DNA from: CAYWKS01 sp964458935
Lineage (GTDB): Bacteria; Planctomycetota; Phycisphaerae; Phycisphaerales; Zrk34
Assembly (NCBI GenBank): GCA_964458935.1
Contig: CAYWKS010000005.1
Coordinates: forward strand, 62,001 to 126,000
DNA length: 64,000 bases
Direction: 5' to 3'
The notes under the pieces were generated by a model that saw nothing but the letters and a program-made list of their open reading frames with translations, made no database searches and was not told the DNA's origin. Within the stretch, counting starts at the first letter, position 1; every line of letters starts with the position of its first letter. Positions 28,859 to 37,004 of the stretch are shown piece by piece. Both the position numbers and the translations under genes were made by a program.

Positions 28859-30115
28859 ATGCTGATGGGCCAGTGCATGATTCATGAGACTCCTACGCTT
28901 GCGGAAGGAGCGGCGGTACAAGACTCCAACGGCCGGACCTCGTTGCGGTGGTGCATGGGCGTTGTGACGTATCGGCGGGAGGATACATTGCCGACAACCT
29001 TATGCCTGGCCGCCCTGCAGTCGCGTGTGCCAGCCGAACTGGTCGTCGTCGATGCAAGCCCGGATTGGCGGCATATCGAACGCCGGTGTCGTGCACAGCT
29101 TGACGCATGCGGCGCGACTGTCCCCCTGCACTACTATGGCTACCCGGATGCGCCATCCATCCCGGCACAGCGCAACTATCTTCTCGAACGTACCAACTGT
29201 GACGTCGTCTTCTTCCTCGACGATGACAGCTACATGCATCCGGGCTGTGCGGAACGGATCATGTCGGTCTATGAGGCGGACCAGGACGGTCACATTCACG
29301 CCGTAGCAGCCAAGCCGTCGCAACAATGCCCCGATCTGCGGCATGCTCAAGGCCATGACGTCAGGCCGCAAGCGGTGAATCCACCGGATCAGGCAGACGC
29401 GGTGCGGTCGAGGCATGGAAGATCTGTGATGTCGGCGCTGCGAAAGCAGGTGCGGCGACCGCTGGGACACATCCGTAAGCGCCTGCGGCAGCGGTTGCAG
29501 CCGCACAACATGTTTGTGCCCTACGATGACGATTTCCCAAGGATGAAGCTGCCACAGCAGGTCATCGAACAGCCGGTACGGCCTCTACCGCTCATGGAAG
29601 GCTTCACCATGACCATGCGGGCCGAGGCGGCACGCCGGTGCGGCTTCGAATCACGTATGGTCCGCGGCGGTGAAGACCTAGACTTCTCATACCGCCTGTC
29701 GCGCTATGGCGCCATCGTTCGCGCTTACACCGCCCACGTGTATCATGCTCAAAGCCGAAGTGGCCGTAACTCGCCATATCGGGCAACAGCGCTCGAGGCG
29801 ACGAACCCACTGTTCTGCCACCGCGTTCACAGTACCGATCGCGTGCGTTCGCGCAGCATGCTGCGCCGTACCTATGTCCGCCGCATCCTGCTCGAAGCCA
29901 TCGACGACCTGGCCGCGTCCCGTTGGTCCATGCCGCGTGCACGTGGGTTCGTTAAGGGCTTCGCACGCATCCGTGGCGTGCTCGCCTTACCTGATGAACA
30001 GGTGGATGCACGGTGGCGTGGTTATCAGGAGCGGACGCTGGGCCGACCCGTGGCGTTGAGTCACGCTACCGACTTGGGGCTGGCCAGTGGGGCGTCAGGA
30101 GACCATGCCGAGTGA
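28859..30115 (+). CDS. Glycosyltransferase family 2
   Basis: 418 residues, long for the family. The core begins near residue 30: 'WCMGVVTYRREDTLPTTLCL', 'ELVVVDASPDWRHIE', 'PSIPAQRNYLLERTNCDVVF' and metal site 'FLDDDSYMHPG'. An insertion of about 90 residues (roughly 145-235), Arg- and Gln-rich, separates this from the acceptor block 'MEGFTMTMRAEAARRCGF' and 'VRGGEDLDFSYRLSRYG'. Start uncertain: ATGs at 28859, 28865 and 28877 all lack a good ribosome site. Lies between the two GT8 paralogues, hinting at a duplicated GT2-GT8 unit. Confidence 0.82.
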   Translation: MLMGQCMIHETPTLAEGAAVQDSNGRTSLRWCMGVVTYRREDTLPTTLCLAALQSRVPAELVVVDASPDWRHIERRCRAQLDACGATVPLHYYGYPDAPSIPAQRNYLLERTNCDVVFFLDDDSYMHPGCAERIMSVYEADQDGHIHAVAAKPSQQCPDLRHAQGHDVRPQAVNPPDQADAVRSRHGRSVMSALRKQVRRPLGHIRKRLRQRLQPHNMFVPYDDDFPRMKLPQQVIEQPVRPLPLMEGFTMTMRAEAARRCGFESRMVRGGEDLDFSYRLSRYGAIVRAYTAHVYHAQSRSGRNSPYRATALEATNPLFCHRVHSTDRVRSRSMLRRTYVRRILLEAIDDLAASRWSMPRARGFVKGFARIRGVLALPDEQVDARWRGYQERTLGRPVALSHATDLGLASGASGDHAE

Positions 30116-31179
30116 CCACAAGCACGCACCGCCAGACCGCGATTCAAGTATTGAAGCGAAATGCTTCCGAGACGCTTCATGTCGTGCTGGCGGCTGATGA
30201 TGGCTTCGCGATGCCCTTGGCTGTCACGGTGACCTCGCTACTGCGGAGCATGCAGGGCGATCTGGCTGTTGTGGTGCATGTGCTCGATGGTGGGATCAGC
30301 ATCGCGAACAAACGCCGGATCGAGAGGGCAGCACATCGCACCGCCGCGAGCAAGTCCTGGGACTTGCGTTGGACCGCGGCCCCTCGCCACCTTGTGCCGG
30401 ACGTCGCCGAGTACCGCTTCGCCAACACCGCGATTACAGCGGCGACTTTTCTGCGCTTCGCACTGCCCGGCGTTTTGCCTGAAGACTGTCGCGTAGCGGT
30501 GTTCATCGATTGCGACACGGTGGTAAAGTCGTCGATCGGTACGCTGGCCAAGGTTGCGCCGGATGATGCGCCGCTCGCTGCCGTCCGAGACTTTGGCATG
30601 CCGACGTTCGCACACCGCGGGTTTCCGGACGAGTTGCGACACCGTCACGGTATCTCTGGCAGCCACACACCATATTTCAATGCCGGAATGCTCGTCGCCA
30701 ATATGCCGCTGTGGCGGCAGCAGCGGGTCAGTGAACGAGCGTGCGAGATCGTAGCCGAGGAGAAGCTCATGTTGCGATTCAACGATCAGGATGCGCTGAA
30801 CATCGCCCTCGCCGATAATTGGCGTGAGATCGATCTCGGATGGAACCTGCAGACCGGTGCGCCCGATCGGATAAACCGTGTGGGCGGCAACGAGATCGAT
30901 TACCTCGGCGAGAGCTATGCGGCGGTGCGGCAGAGGGCCAAGGTCATCCACTTCACCGGCAACAAGCCATGGGACCAGGGCTTCACCAATCCGGATCGGC
31001 CGGTCTTCGTGGAGGCGCTGCGACGCTCTGGTTGGTTCGGCTCGGTGGGCTTCCGCCAGTGGCAGGCCGGTTGGTGGATGAGATTACTCCAACGCCAACT
31101 CAGCGGGCGACTCAAGAGATGGTGCGCCCCGTCGTCGGGGGCTGCTGCGTCATCGTCTAGCGGGGCCAGGACCGCATGA
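30112..31179 (+). CDS. Glycosyltransferase family 8 (paralogue of the 27836 gene)
   Basis: 355 residues. 'HVVLAADDGFAMPLAVTVTS', metal site 'FIDCDTVVKSSIG' (D-x-D), 'YFNAGMLVANMPLWRQQ', 'FNDQDALNIALADNW' and the GT8 end motif 'IHFTGNKPWDQGFTNPDRP'. The same blocks occur in the enzyme at 27836, including the following 'W-FG--G-R-W-AGWW' stretch, so the two derive from one gene. GTG overlapping the previous stop was chosen because the longer frame upstream lies wholly inside the neighbour. Its stop overlaps the next ATG. Confidence 0.9.
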   Translation: MTTSTHRQTAIQVLKRNASETLHVVLAADDGFAMPLAVTVTSLLRSMQGDLAVVVHVLDGGISIANKRRIERAAHRTAASKSWDLRWTAAPRHLVPDVAEYRFANTAITAATFLRFALPGVLPEDCRVAVFIDCDTVVKSSIGTLAKVAPDDAPLAAVRDFGMPTFAHRGFPDELRHRHGISGSHTPYFNAGMLVANMPLWRQQRVSERACEIVAEEKLMLRFNDQDALNIALADNWREIDLGWNLQTGAPDRINRVGGNEIDYLGESYAAVRQRAKVIHFTGNKPWDQGFTNPDRPVFVEALRRSGWFGSVGFRQWQAGWWMRLLQRQLSGRLKRWCAPSSGAAASSSSGARTA

Positions 31180-32348
31180 AGAGTCCGACGCTGTGCATGA
31201 TCTGTGAGGCCGTCGGGCCGTACAACGCCATTGGCAAGATTGCCGCCAGCGAAGTGCGTGCGGCACTCAAGTCTGGGTACGATGTCTCGGTCGTGGCGCA
31301 TCGGCTCGACCCAGCCTTACAAGCCGAAGTGGAATGGCTGAAGCTGTATAACCCGCCGCGAGGCTTCGCCATTAAGTGGCTATCGGCTCGGCACTTCATC
31401 CGCCGAGCCTTAGCGGGCCGCACATTTGATGTGGTCCATGGCCATCAGCCGCAGATCGCGGACATGTGCGATGTATTTCAGTGCCACTTTCTGACCCGCG
31501 CGGCCGCGGAGCGGGGCTGCCTGGTCAGTGGCTCGGGCTTGGCAGCGACGATGCGGCAATGGCAGCAGCAGGCCATCATGCACGCTGAAGACCGCTGCTA
31601 TCGGCGCTGGAATCCGGCCACCCGCATGCTCTTCGTCAGTGAGCTGATTCAACGCGAGTGCCAGCGGCTGCACGGGCTGCCACGTGAGTGGCGCGTCCTC
31701 GAGAATGCCGCGCCGCCATGGGACCCCGTGAGCGCTCAGGAACGCAGCGATGCACGCGCAGATTATGGACTGACCGATACGCCGCAACCGGTCATCGGCT
31801 ACCTCGGCGGTCTACAGCGACGCAAGGGATACGTCGAGTTGCTCGATGCCATGGCCGAGGCAGCGGATGTGTTCCTCCTGATGGCAGGCCAGCACACCGA
31901 ACGGTATGCCGATGATCGGCTGGCGGGGCGAATGCGCGGTCTAGGGTTGATCGAGCCCCGCCGCTTCCTGGCTGCCTGTGATGCGATCATCGTGCCCAGC
32001 CGCTTCGATCCATGTCCGATGGTAGTGCTGGAAGCAGCGTCGCGAGGCGTTCCCGTTATCGCATCCGAGGGAGTGGGCAATCGAGCTACGCTCCTTGAGT
32101 ACGAGGCAGGCCAGCCGTGGGAGCCCGGCCAACCTTTAGCGCCAGTGGTGCGGCGTCTTCTCAATCGCATGGATACCTTCCGCGAGGGGTGCCGCCAGCT
32201 CGTCCGTAACCATGGTCAAGATGAAAACATGGCAGTGCTTCTCAACATCTATGACGACGTCCTACAGAGCAAGGCCGGCGTGGACGGCGTCCATCGACAA
32301 TCTCAAGACGCCGTGCCCGCTACGGTGTCCTGCGTGAGCGAGCTATGA
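31176..32348 (+). CDS. Glycosyltransferase family 4
   Basis: 390 residues, GT-B. N-terminal 'CMICEAVGPYNAIGKIAASE', 'FDVVHGHQPQIADMCDVFQC' and 'HFLTRAAAERG'. The C-terminal domain has 'PVIGYLGGLQRRKGYVELLD', 'LLMAGQHTERYADD' and the donor site 'PSRFDPCPMVVLEAASRGVP'. The central part is rich in His and Cys (H-G-H, M-C, C-H), unusual for GT4. ATG overlaps the previous stop; its own stop overlaps the next ATG. Acceptor and donor unknown. Confidence 0.86.
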   Translation: MKSPTLCMICEAVGPYNAIGKIAASEVRAALKSGYDVSVVAHRLDPALQAEVEWLKLYNPPRGFAIKWLSARHFIRRALAGRTFDVVHGHQPQIADMCDVFQCHFLTRAAAERGCLVSGSGLAATMRQWQQQAIMHAEDRCYRRWNPATRMLFVSELIQRECQRLHGLPREWRVLENAAPPWDPVSAQERSDARADYGLTDTPQPVIGYLGGLQRRKGYVELLDAMAEAADVFLLMAGQHTERYADDRLAGRMRGLGLIEPRRFLAACDAIIVPSRFDPCPMVVLEAASRGVPVIASEGVGNRATLLEYEAGQPWEPGQPLAPVVRRLLNRMDTFREGCRQLVRNHGQDENMAVLLNIYDDVLQSKAGVDGVHRQSQDAVPATVSCVSEL

Positions 32349-33565
32349 CCCAGACAACAACCAGCCAGCCAAGTGTAAGACCCGCACCCACGTCGGAGCC
32401 GGCCTGGTCCGGCGACCCACGCCTGCAGACCATTGTGCAGATACCGACGCCGGGTGACCACTATTCGGCATCGACAGGCAGCGCCTTGGTGACGATCATT
32501 TACGAGATCGCGCGTATGCACGACCAGCAACACGGTCACACGCGCGTCATTGTCAATCAGGGCACTCGCCACGACTACCCGGTGGGGGAATGTGCTGTTG
32601 TGAAGGCTGCCTCGGCGCCGAAACGCTGGCAGAAGGCGGTGGACATGGCGGCAGGTCGGATGGGCCTGAGCCGACCTTTCGGGCGGCAACGTTATCGGCC
32701 GTGCTTGTCGGCGATCCCACGGGACTACGTCGGCCCCATCCTGGTGCATAACAACCCGGTTGCGTTGCCCATGCTCAAGCGCCACGCGCCCCATGCCATG
32801 GTCTGCCTCTGGTCGCACAATGAGGTGTGGCGCACTTACAGCCGACATGAAGTCCGGCGGATTGTGTCGGCCGCCGACCGACTGATCTGCTGCAGCAACT
32901 ACATCGCTGATCGCACGCGCGAGGCGCTTCATCCGCGATGGCATGACAAGATTCGTGTCGTCCACAGCGGGGTGGATACTGAGCGGTTTCGGCCGAGCCA
33001 GCGGCCACCCAATGATGTGCCGATCATCCTGCTTGTGGGTCGTATCGTCGAGCAGAAGGGCGTGCATCTGCTGCTCGAAGCCGCGGCCAGGCTGGGCAAG
33101 GACGCGGGTCCGTTCCGAGTCCGCATCGTGGGCAGCGCCGGCTTCACTGCTGACGGTGAGCTGACCGCATACGAGCGCCACCTGCGCCATCTGGCAGAGC
33201 CATTGGGCGACCGTGCTGAGTTTGTGCCGTTCCGCGATCGTGAGGCGGTGCTGCACGAATACGCGGGCGGCGACATCTTCTGCGTACCCTCCAACTGGGA
33301 TGACCCGTGTCCGCTGACTGTCCTGGAGGGCATGGCCAGCGGCATGCCGGTCGTGGCATCCCGCCGAGGCGGCATCCCGGAAGAGGTTGGTGACAGCGCC
33401 TTGCTTTTTGATCCCCCGGACACGGGGGCCTTTGCGGAGCACCTGCGGCGATTGCTGATCAACGAGGAGGAGCGCGCTACCTACGCTCGCGCGGCGAGAC
33501 AGCGTGCCGAACTGTTCTCCTGGTCCAATCAGCATCAAGCCGTGCTGCGCGCATTGAGCAGCTGA
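32345..33565 (+). CDS. Glycosyltransferase family 4
   Basis: 406 residues, GT-B. A 35-residue lead precedes 'IVQIPTPGDHYSASTGSALV', then 'PILVHNNPVALPMLKRH', 'MVCLWSHNEVWRTYSRHEVR', 'VVHSGVDTERFRPSQ', 'LLVGRIVEQKGVHLLLEAA' and the donor site 'DPCPLTVLEGMASGMPVVAS'. The H-N-x-P and S-H-N-E blocks ally it with 21250 and 22434. ATGA start. A long open frame on the opposite strand here is a shadow of this gene. A 45-base gap follows. Confidence 0.88.
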   Translation: MTQTTTSQPSVRPAPTSEPAWSGDPRLQTIVQIPTPGDHYSASTGSALVTIIYEIARMHDQQHGHTRVIVNQGTRHDYPVGECAVVKAASAPKRWQKAVDMAAGRMGLSRPFGRQRYRPCLSAIPRDYVGPILVHNNPVALPMLKRHAPHAMVCLWSHNEVWRTYSRHEVRRIVSAADRLICCSNYIADRTREALHPRWHDKIRVVHSGVDTERFRPSQRPPNDVPIILLVGRIVEQKGVHLLLEAAARLGKDAGPFRVRIVGSAGFTADGELTAYERHLRHLAEPLGDRAEFVPFRDREAVLHEYAGGDIFCVPSNWDDPCPLTVLEGMASGMPVVASRRGGIPEEVGDSALLFDPPDTGAFAEHLRRLLINEEERATYARAARQRAELFSWSNQHQAVLRALSS

Positions 33566-33610
33566 AGCCGGCGACTCTGTGGCCATCGTTGTGCATGTGA
33601 TGCCTAGCTG

Positions 33611-34810
33611 ATGCCCTATCGATCCAATCTGAAGTTGGCTTTCCTCGGTGCGCCGTACCTGGGTGGCGTGTACGTGGTCTATCGATCGCTGCGGCGTGGG
33701 CTGGCGGCCCATGATATCGATGTGCAATGGGTGGGGGCAGGCCCTCACGCACACGCGATCATGGCGGACCCGGCGTGGTCGCATGAGCACCCGCACGGCC
33801 ATGTCGTGCACGTGCCGCACTCCGACCACGAGACGGGCCGTGCCCTCTGCGCGCATATCGAGGCAGCCGGGTTCGACGGCGTGTTTGTGAACGTGCGGAT
33901 GAGACCGGTTGAGATGAACGTCGTGCGGTACCTGCCGCGGCGCATCCGCCGGGTCATGATCGTCCACAGCACACAGCCCGGGACATACGGTCCCGCAGCA
34001 TCACTCCGCGACTACGTCCACGCCACCATCGGTGTATCGCATCGCGTGCGTGATGACCTCGTTCATCGTCTGCGGTTTGACCCTCACCGCACATATGCGA
34101 TCTACACCGGCGTCGATGGAACTGAGTTTCCGGATCGCCTCGAGCGCAATCATGGCCCGTTGCGCCTGCTGTACCTTGGTCGCATCGCGGACCGTGAGAA
34201 GGGTGTCTTCTGGCTTCCTTGCATCATGGATCACCTGGCGGACGTGAAGGTGCATCTGACCATCGCGGGCGAGGGCCCCGACCTCCCGGAGCTACGCGCT
34301 CGCTGCGCGAGCATGAATGGGCGCGTCGAGTTTGCTGGTGGAGTGAGCCGCGAGCGTGTGCCTGAGTGGCTCTCCCGACACGACGTGCTCCTGATGCCGT
34401 CGCGGTGGGAGGGGCAGGGGCTATCCCTAGTGGAAGCGATGGCGGCGGGGTGTGTGCCCATCGTGCCGGCGCTTGCGGGCGTCACCGACCGCGTGGTCAG
34501 CCACGGTCGCGACGGGTACCTGGTCGACGTAGGCGATTGCATCTCTATGGCGAAACATGTGCGTCAGCTGGCGCTCAGCGACGAACGGCGACGAGCGATG
34601 AGCGACGCTGCTCGCAAGAGTGCCCGAGGCCGCTTCACGGTCGAACGGATGGCCGACGCCTACTGTGGTGTCCTGAGCCAGATTGCCAGCGATGAGTTGA
34701 ATCGTTCAGCCATATCGGCCGATGCATGGGATTACCCGCGAAGTTTCGACAGCCGCCTGCGACGTATGGTTCCCGAGCGCGTCAAGCGCTGGATCCTGGA
34801 GCACCGTTGA
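33611..34810 (+). CDS. Glycosyltransferase family 4
   Basis: 399 residues, GT-B. 'KLAFLGAPYLGGVYVVYRSL', 'IVHSTQPGTYGPAASLRDYV', 'YTGVDGTEFPDRLERN', 'LRLLYLGRIADREKGVFWLP', 'TIAGEGPDLPEL' and the donor site 'PSRWEGQGLSLVEAMAAGCV'. All expected GT4 elements are present and in order. No clear ribosome site at the ATG. The stop overlaps a TTG start of the next gene. The G-x-Y/H-V-V-Y opening differs from its neighbours, so this is a separate subgroup. Confidence 0.87.
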   Translation: MPYRSNLKLAFLGAPYLGGVYVVYRSLRRGLAAHDIDVQWVGAGPHAHAIMADPAWSHEHPHGHVVHVPHSDHETGRALCAHIEAAGFDGVFVNVRMRPVEMNVVRYLPRRIRRVMIVHSTQPGTYGPAASLRDYVHATIGVSHRVRDDLVHRLRFDPHRTYAIYTGVDGTEFPDRLERNHGPLRLLYLGRIADREKGVFWLPCIMDHLADVKVHLTIAGEGPDLPELRARCASMNGRVEFAGGVSRERVPEWLSRHDVLLMPSRWEGQGLSLVEAMAAGCVPIVPALAGVTDRVVSHGRDGYLVDVGDCISMAKHVRQLALSDERRRAMSDAARKSARGRFTVERMADAYCGVLSQIASDELNRSAISADAWDYPRSFDSRLRRMVPERVKRWILEHR

Positions 34811-36045
34811 TAGAAACCGCCCAAAAGCGCGACGAATCGGGTGCCCGGCACGCAGGCGATGCGGACATCATCTTCGTGTCCATGGAGACGTGGGATGACG
34901 TATGGCGGCGCAATCAGTTCATCTGTGCTGAGTTGGCTCGACGACAGCCGTTCCGACGGATCCTCTTTGTCGGGCCCGCCGTGGACATGTCGGCCGCCGC
35001 GCGGCGCGGCCGCGCCGATGAGATGCGAGGCCGGGGCACGCGGGCGGTCTCAGAACTGCCCAACATCACGGTGACGCGGCCGGTCAAGTGGCTGCCCAAT
35101 CGGCTGGGTTTCGCCCGTCATGCCAACGAGGCCGCGTTGCGACGGCACGTCCGCCGTGAAGCGGGTCGGCTTGGTTTCTACGCCAAGGGCAAGCGCCCGC
35201 TGTTGTGGCTCAATCCCTACTACGCCGAGCATATGAGCGGTCGGATGAGTGAGTCTGCCACGATCTACGACATCACTGACGACTGGACACACTTCGGTCG
35301 CGATCGCCGACAGCAGCAGCGCGTGACCGCTCAGGACCGTGCATTGTGTGACAAGGCGGACGCCATCATCGTATGTTCAGAGGCGTTGCTGGCCTCCAAG
35401 CATGCTTACGCTGACAGGGTCAGCTTGATCAAGAACGGCGTGGATTGCCGTCACTACGCCACCGTCATGGAAGCGGAGGCGACGCATCCCGAGTGTACGC
35501 AGTCCTGGGAGAGACCCGTCCTGGGCTATACGGGCACGATCCATCGCGATCGCCTCAATGTGGCGATGGTGTATCAGATGGCGAGCCGAATGGATCGCGG
35601 CAGCGTCGTGCTGATTGGCCCCAATCACCTCAACGCACGCGAACGCCAGATGCTCGAGTCGACGGGACGCGTGGCGATCGCCGGAGTTGTGCCGTACCAG
35701 CAACTGCCGCACTACATGCGCGCCTTTGACGTGTGCATCGTGCCCCATTGCGTGACGCCCTTCACTGAGAGCCTGAACCCGATCAAGCTGTGGGAGTACC
35801 TGGCTTCGGGCAAGCCGATCGTGTCAACACCCGTCGCCGGATTCCGCGACTATCCGGAGCACGTGCGGATTGCCGCGGACGCGGAGGCGTTCCTGGCGGC
35901 GGCATATGGCGCGGTCTCAGAGAACGGCACGTGTGCGGCTGAGCGACGGCGGTTGGCCGCCGACCACAGTTGGGCCACGCGGGTCGACCAGGTCGAAGCG
36001 GTCATGCAAGCCGCGTTGGAGTCGAGGGAGGTTGGCCGCCAATGA
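34807..36045 (+). CDS. GT-B glycosyltransferase, TuaH-like
   Basis: 412 residues from a TTG that overlaps the previous stop (TTGA). The first conserved stretch, 'IIFVSMETWDDVWRRNQFIC', begins near residue 21, and no ATG lies between. 'ATIYDITDDWTHFG', 'ADAIIVCSEALLASK', 'LIKNGVDCRHYA', 'PVLGYTGTIHRDRLNVAMVY' and 'LNPIKLWEYLASGKPIVSTP' give the TuaH-like plan, shared with 15954. An Arg-rich loop at about residues 60-75 is probably surface exposed. Donor unknown; TuaH itself acts in teichuronic acid synthesis. Confidence 0.8.
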   Translation: MIETAQKRDESGARHAGDADIIFVSMETWDDVWRRNQFICAELARRQPFRRILFVGPAVDMSAAARRGRADEMRGRGTRAVSELPNITVTRPVKWLPNRLGFARHANEAALRRHVRREAGRLGFYAKGKRPLLWLNPYYAEHMSGRMSESATIYDITDDWTHFGRDRRQQQRVTAQDRALCDKADAIIVCSEALLASKHAYADRVSLIKNGVDCRHYATVMEAEATHPECTQSWERPVLGYTGTIHRDRLNVAMVYQMASRMDRGSVVLIGPNHLNARERQMLESTGRVAIAGVVPYQQLPHYMRAFDVCIVPHCVTPFTESLNPIKLWEYLASGKPIVSTPVAGFRDYPEHVRIAADAEAFLAAAYGAVSENGTCAAERRRLAADHSWATRVDQVEAVMQAALESREVGRQ

Positions 36046-36998
36046 ATGCGCCGGACCTTGATCTCAGTGTCATCATCGTCAGCTACAACACGCGCGACGT
36101 GACGCTGGAGTGCCTGCGGAGGTTGCGTGATGGGCTGGGTGGCATTGCGGCCGAAGTGATCGTCGTGGATAACGCCTCGCACGATGGCAGCCCGGAACAG
36201 ATCCGCGATCAGTTCGGCGATGTGCAATTGATCGCCAGCCAACGCAACCTGGGCTTCGGGTCCGCCAACAATATCGCCATGCAGCGCGCCAAGGGGCGAT
36301 ACGTCCTGCTGTTGAACAGTGACGCGTATGTCGAGCAAGCCGCCATCGGCGCGTTGAAGGGTTACCTCGAAGCACACGACAACGCAGGTGTGGTAGGTCC
36401 GAAACTGCTGAACGCCGATGGCACGTTGCAGCGATCGTGCTTCCGGTACCCCACGCCGATGCGGGCTTGGCTGGAGAACATGGGTATCGCGAGGCTGTGC
36501 AAGCCTCGATCGCGACTGGGTGACTATCGCCAGTGGGCCCACGACGAGGCCGGACCCGTCGATTGGGCTGTGGGCGCCTGCCTGCTCGTGCGGCACGAAG
36601 TGATCGAGCGGGTGGGTGGCTTCGACGAGCGATTCTTCATGTACGCCGAGGAAACGGACTGGCAGAAGCGCATCCGCGATGCCGGGTGGTCGATCCACTT
36701 CAATCCGGCGGCGCGGGTCATGCACCTGGGCGGGGCCAGCGGCGCGTCGGATCAGGTCCGCGTCAACCGCCACTTCTTCGACAGTCTCGATGCCTACCAG
36801 GTGAAGCACCACGGGTGGATCGGCCTGATCGCTTTTCGCGGGGCGATGGTGATCGGCGCGCTTGCTCGCCTGCCGGGGTGGTCGCTTGCGTACCTGCTCC
36901 GACCGACCCGCCGTGTCAGGGCGGCCGGCAAGGTCCGTCTGTACGCGTGGCTGCTCAGCAGACAACTGTCGTACTGGCCTCGCCAACAGAAAGTGTGA
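36042..36998 (+). CDS. Glycosyltransferase family 2, rhamnosyltransferase-like (WbbL type)
   Basis: 318 residues. 'DLSVIIVSYNTRDVTLECLR', 'EVIVVDNASHDGSPEQI', 'NLGFGSANNIAMQRAKGRYV', 'LLLNSDAYVE' and the later 'DWAVGACLLVRHEVIERVGG' with 'FFMYAEETDWQKRIRDAGW' are the full block set of WbbL/RfbN-type GT2 enzymes, many of which transfer rhamnose. GGGAGG lies about ten bases before the ATG, which overlaps the previous stop. Six bases after its stop the first polymerase/ligase gene begins. From here rightward the DNA looks more GC-rich. Confidence 0.9.
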   Translation: MNAPDLDLSVIIVSYNTRDVTLECLRRLRDGLGGIAAEVIVVDNASHDGSPEQIRDQFGDVQLIASQRNLGFGSANNIAMQRAKGRYVLLLNSDAYVEQAAIGALKGYLEAHDNAGVVGPKLLNADGTLQRSCFRYPTPMRAWLENMGIARLCKPRSRLGDYRQWAHDEAGPVDWAVGACLLVRHEVIERVGGFDERFFMYAEETDWQKRIRDAGWSIHFNPAARVMHLGGASGASDQVRVNRHFFDSLDAYQVKHHGWIGLIAFRGAMVIGALARLPGWSLAYLLRPTRRVRAAGKVRLYAWLLSRQLSYWPRQQKV

Positions 36999-37004
36999 TG
37001 TGAC

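Noticed and set aside
32303..33967. 554-residue open frame on the minus strand
   Set aside because: Covers two clear GT4 genes on the plus strand; its translation is rich in His, Gln and Arg with no domain, as expected for a GC-rich shadow frame.
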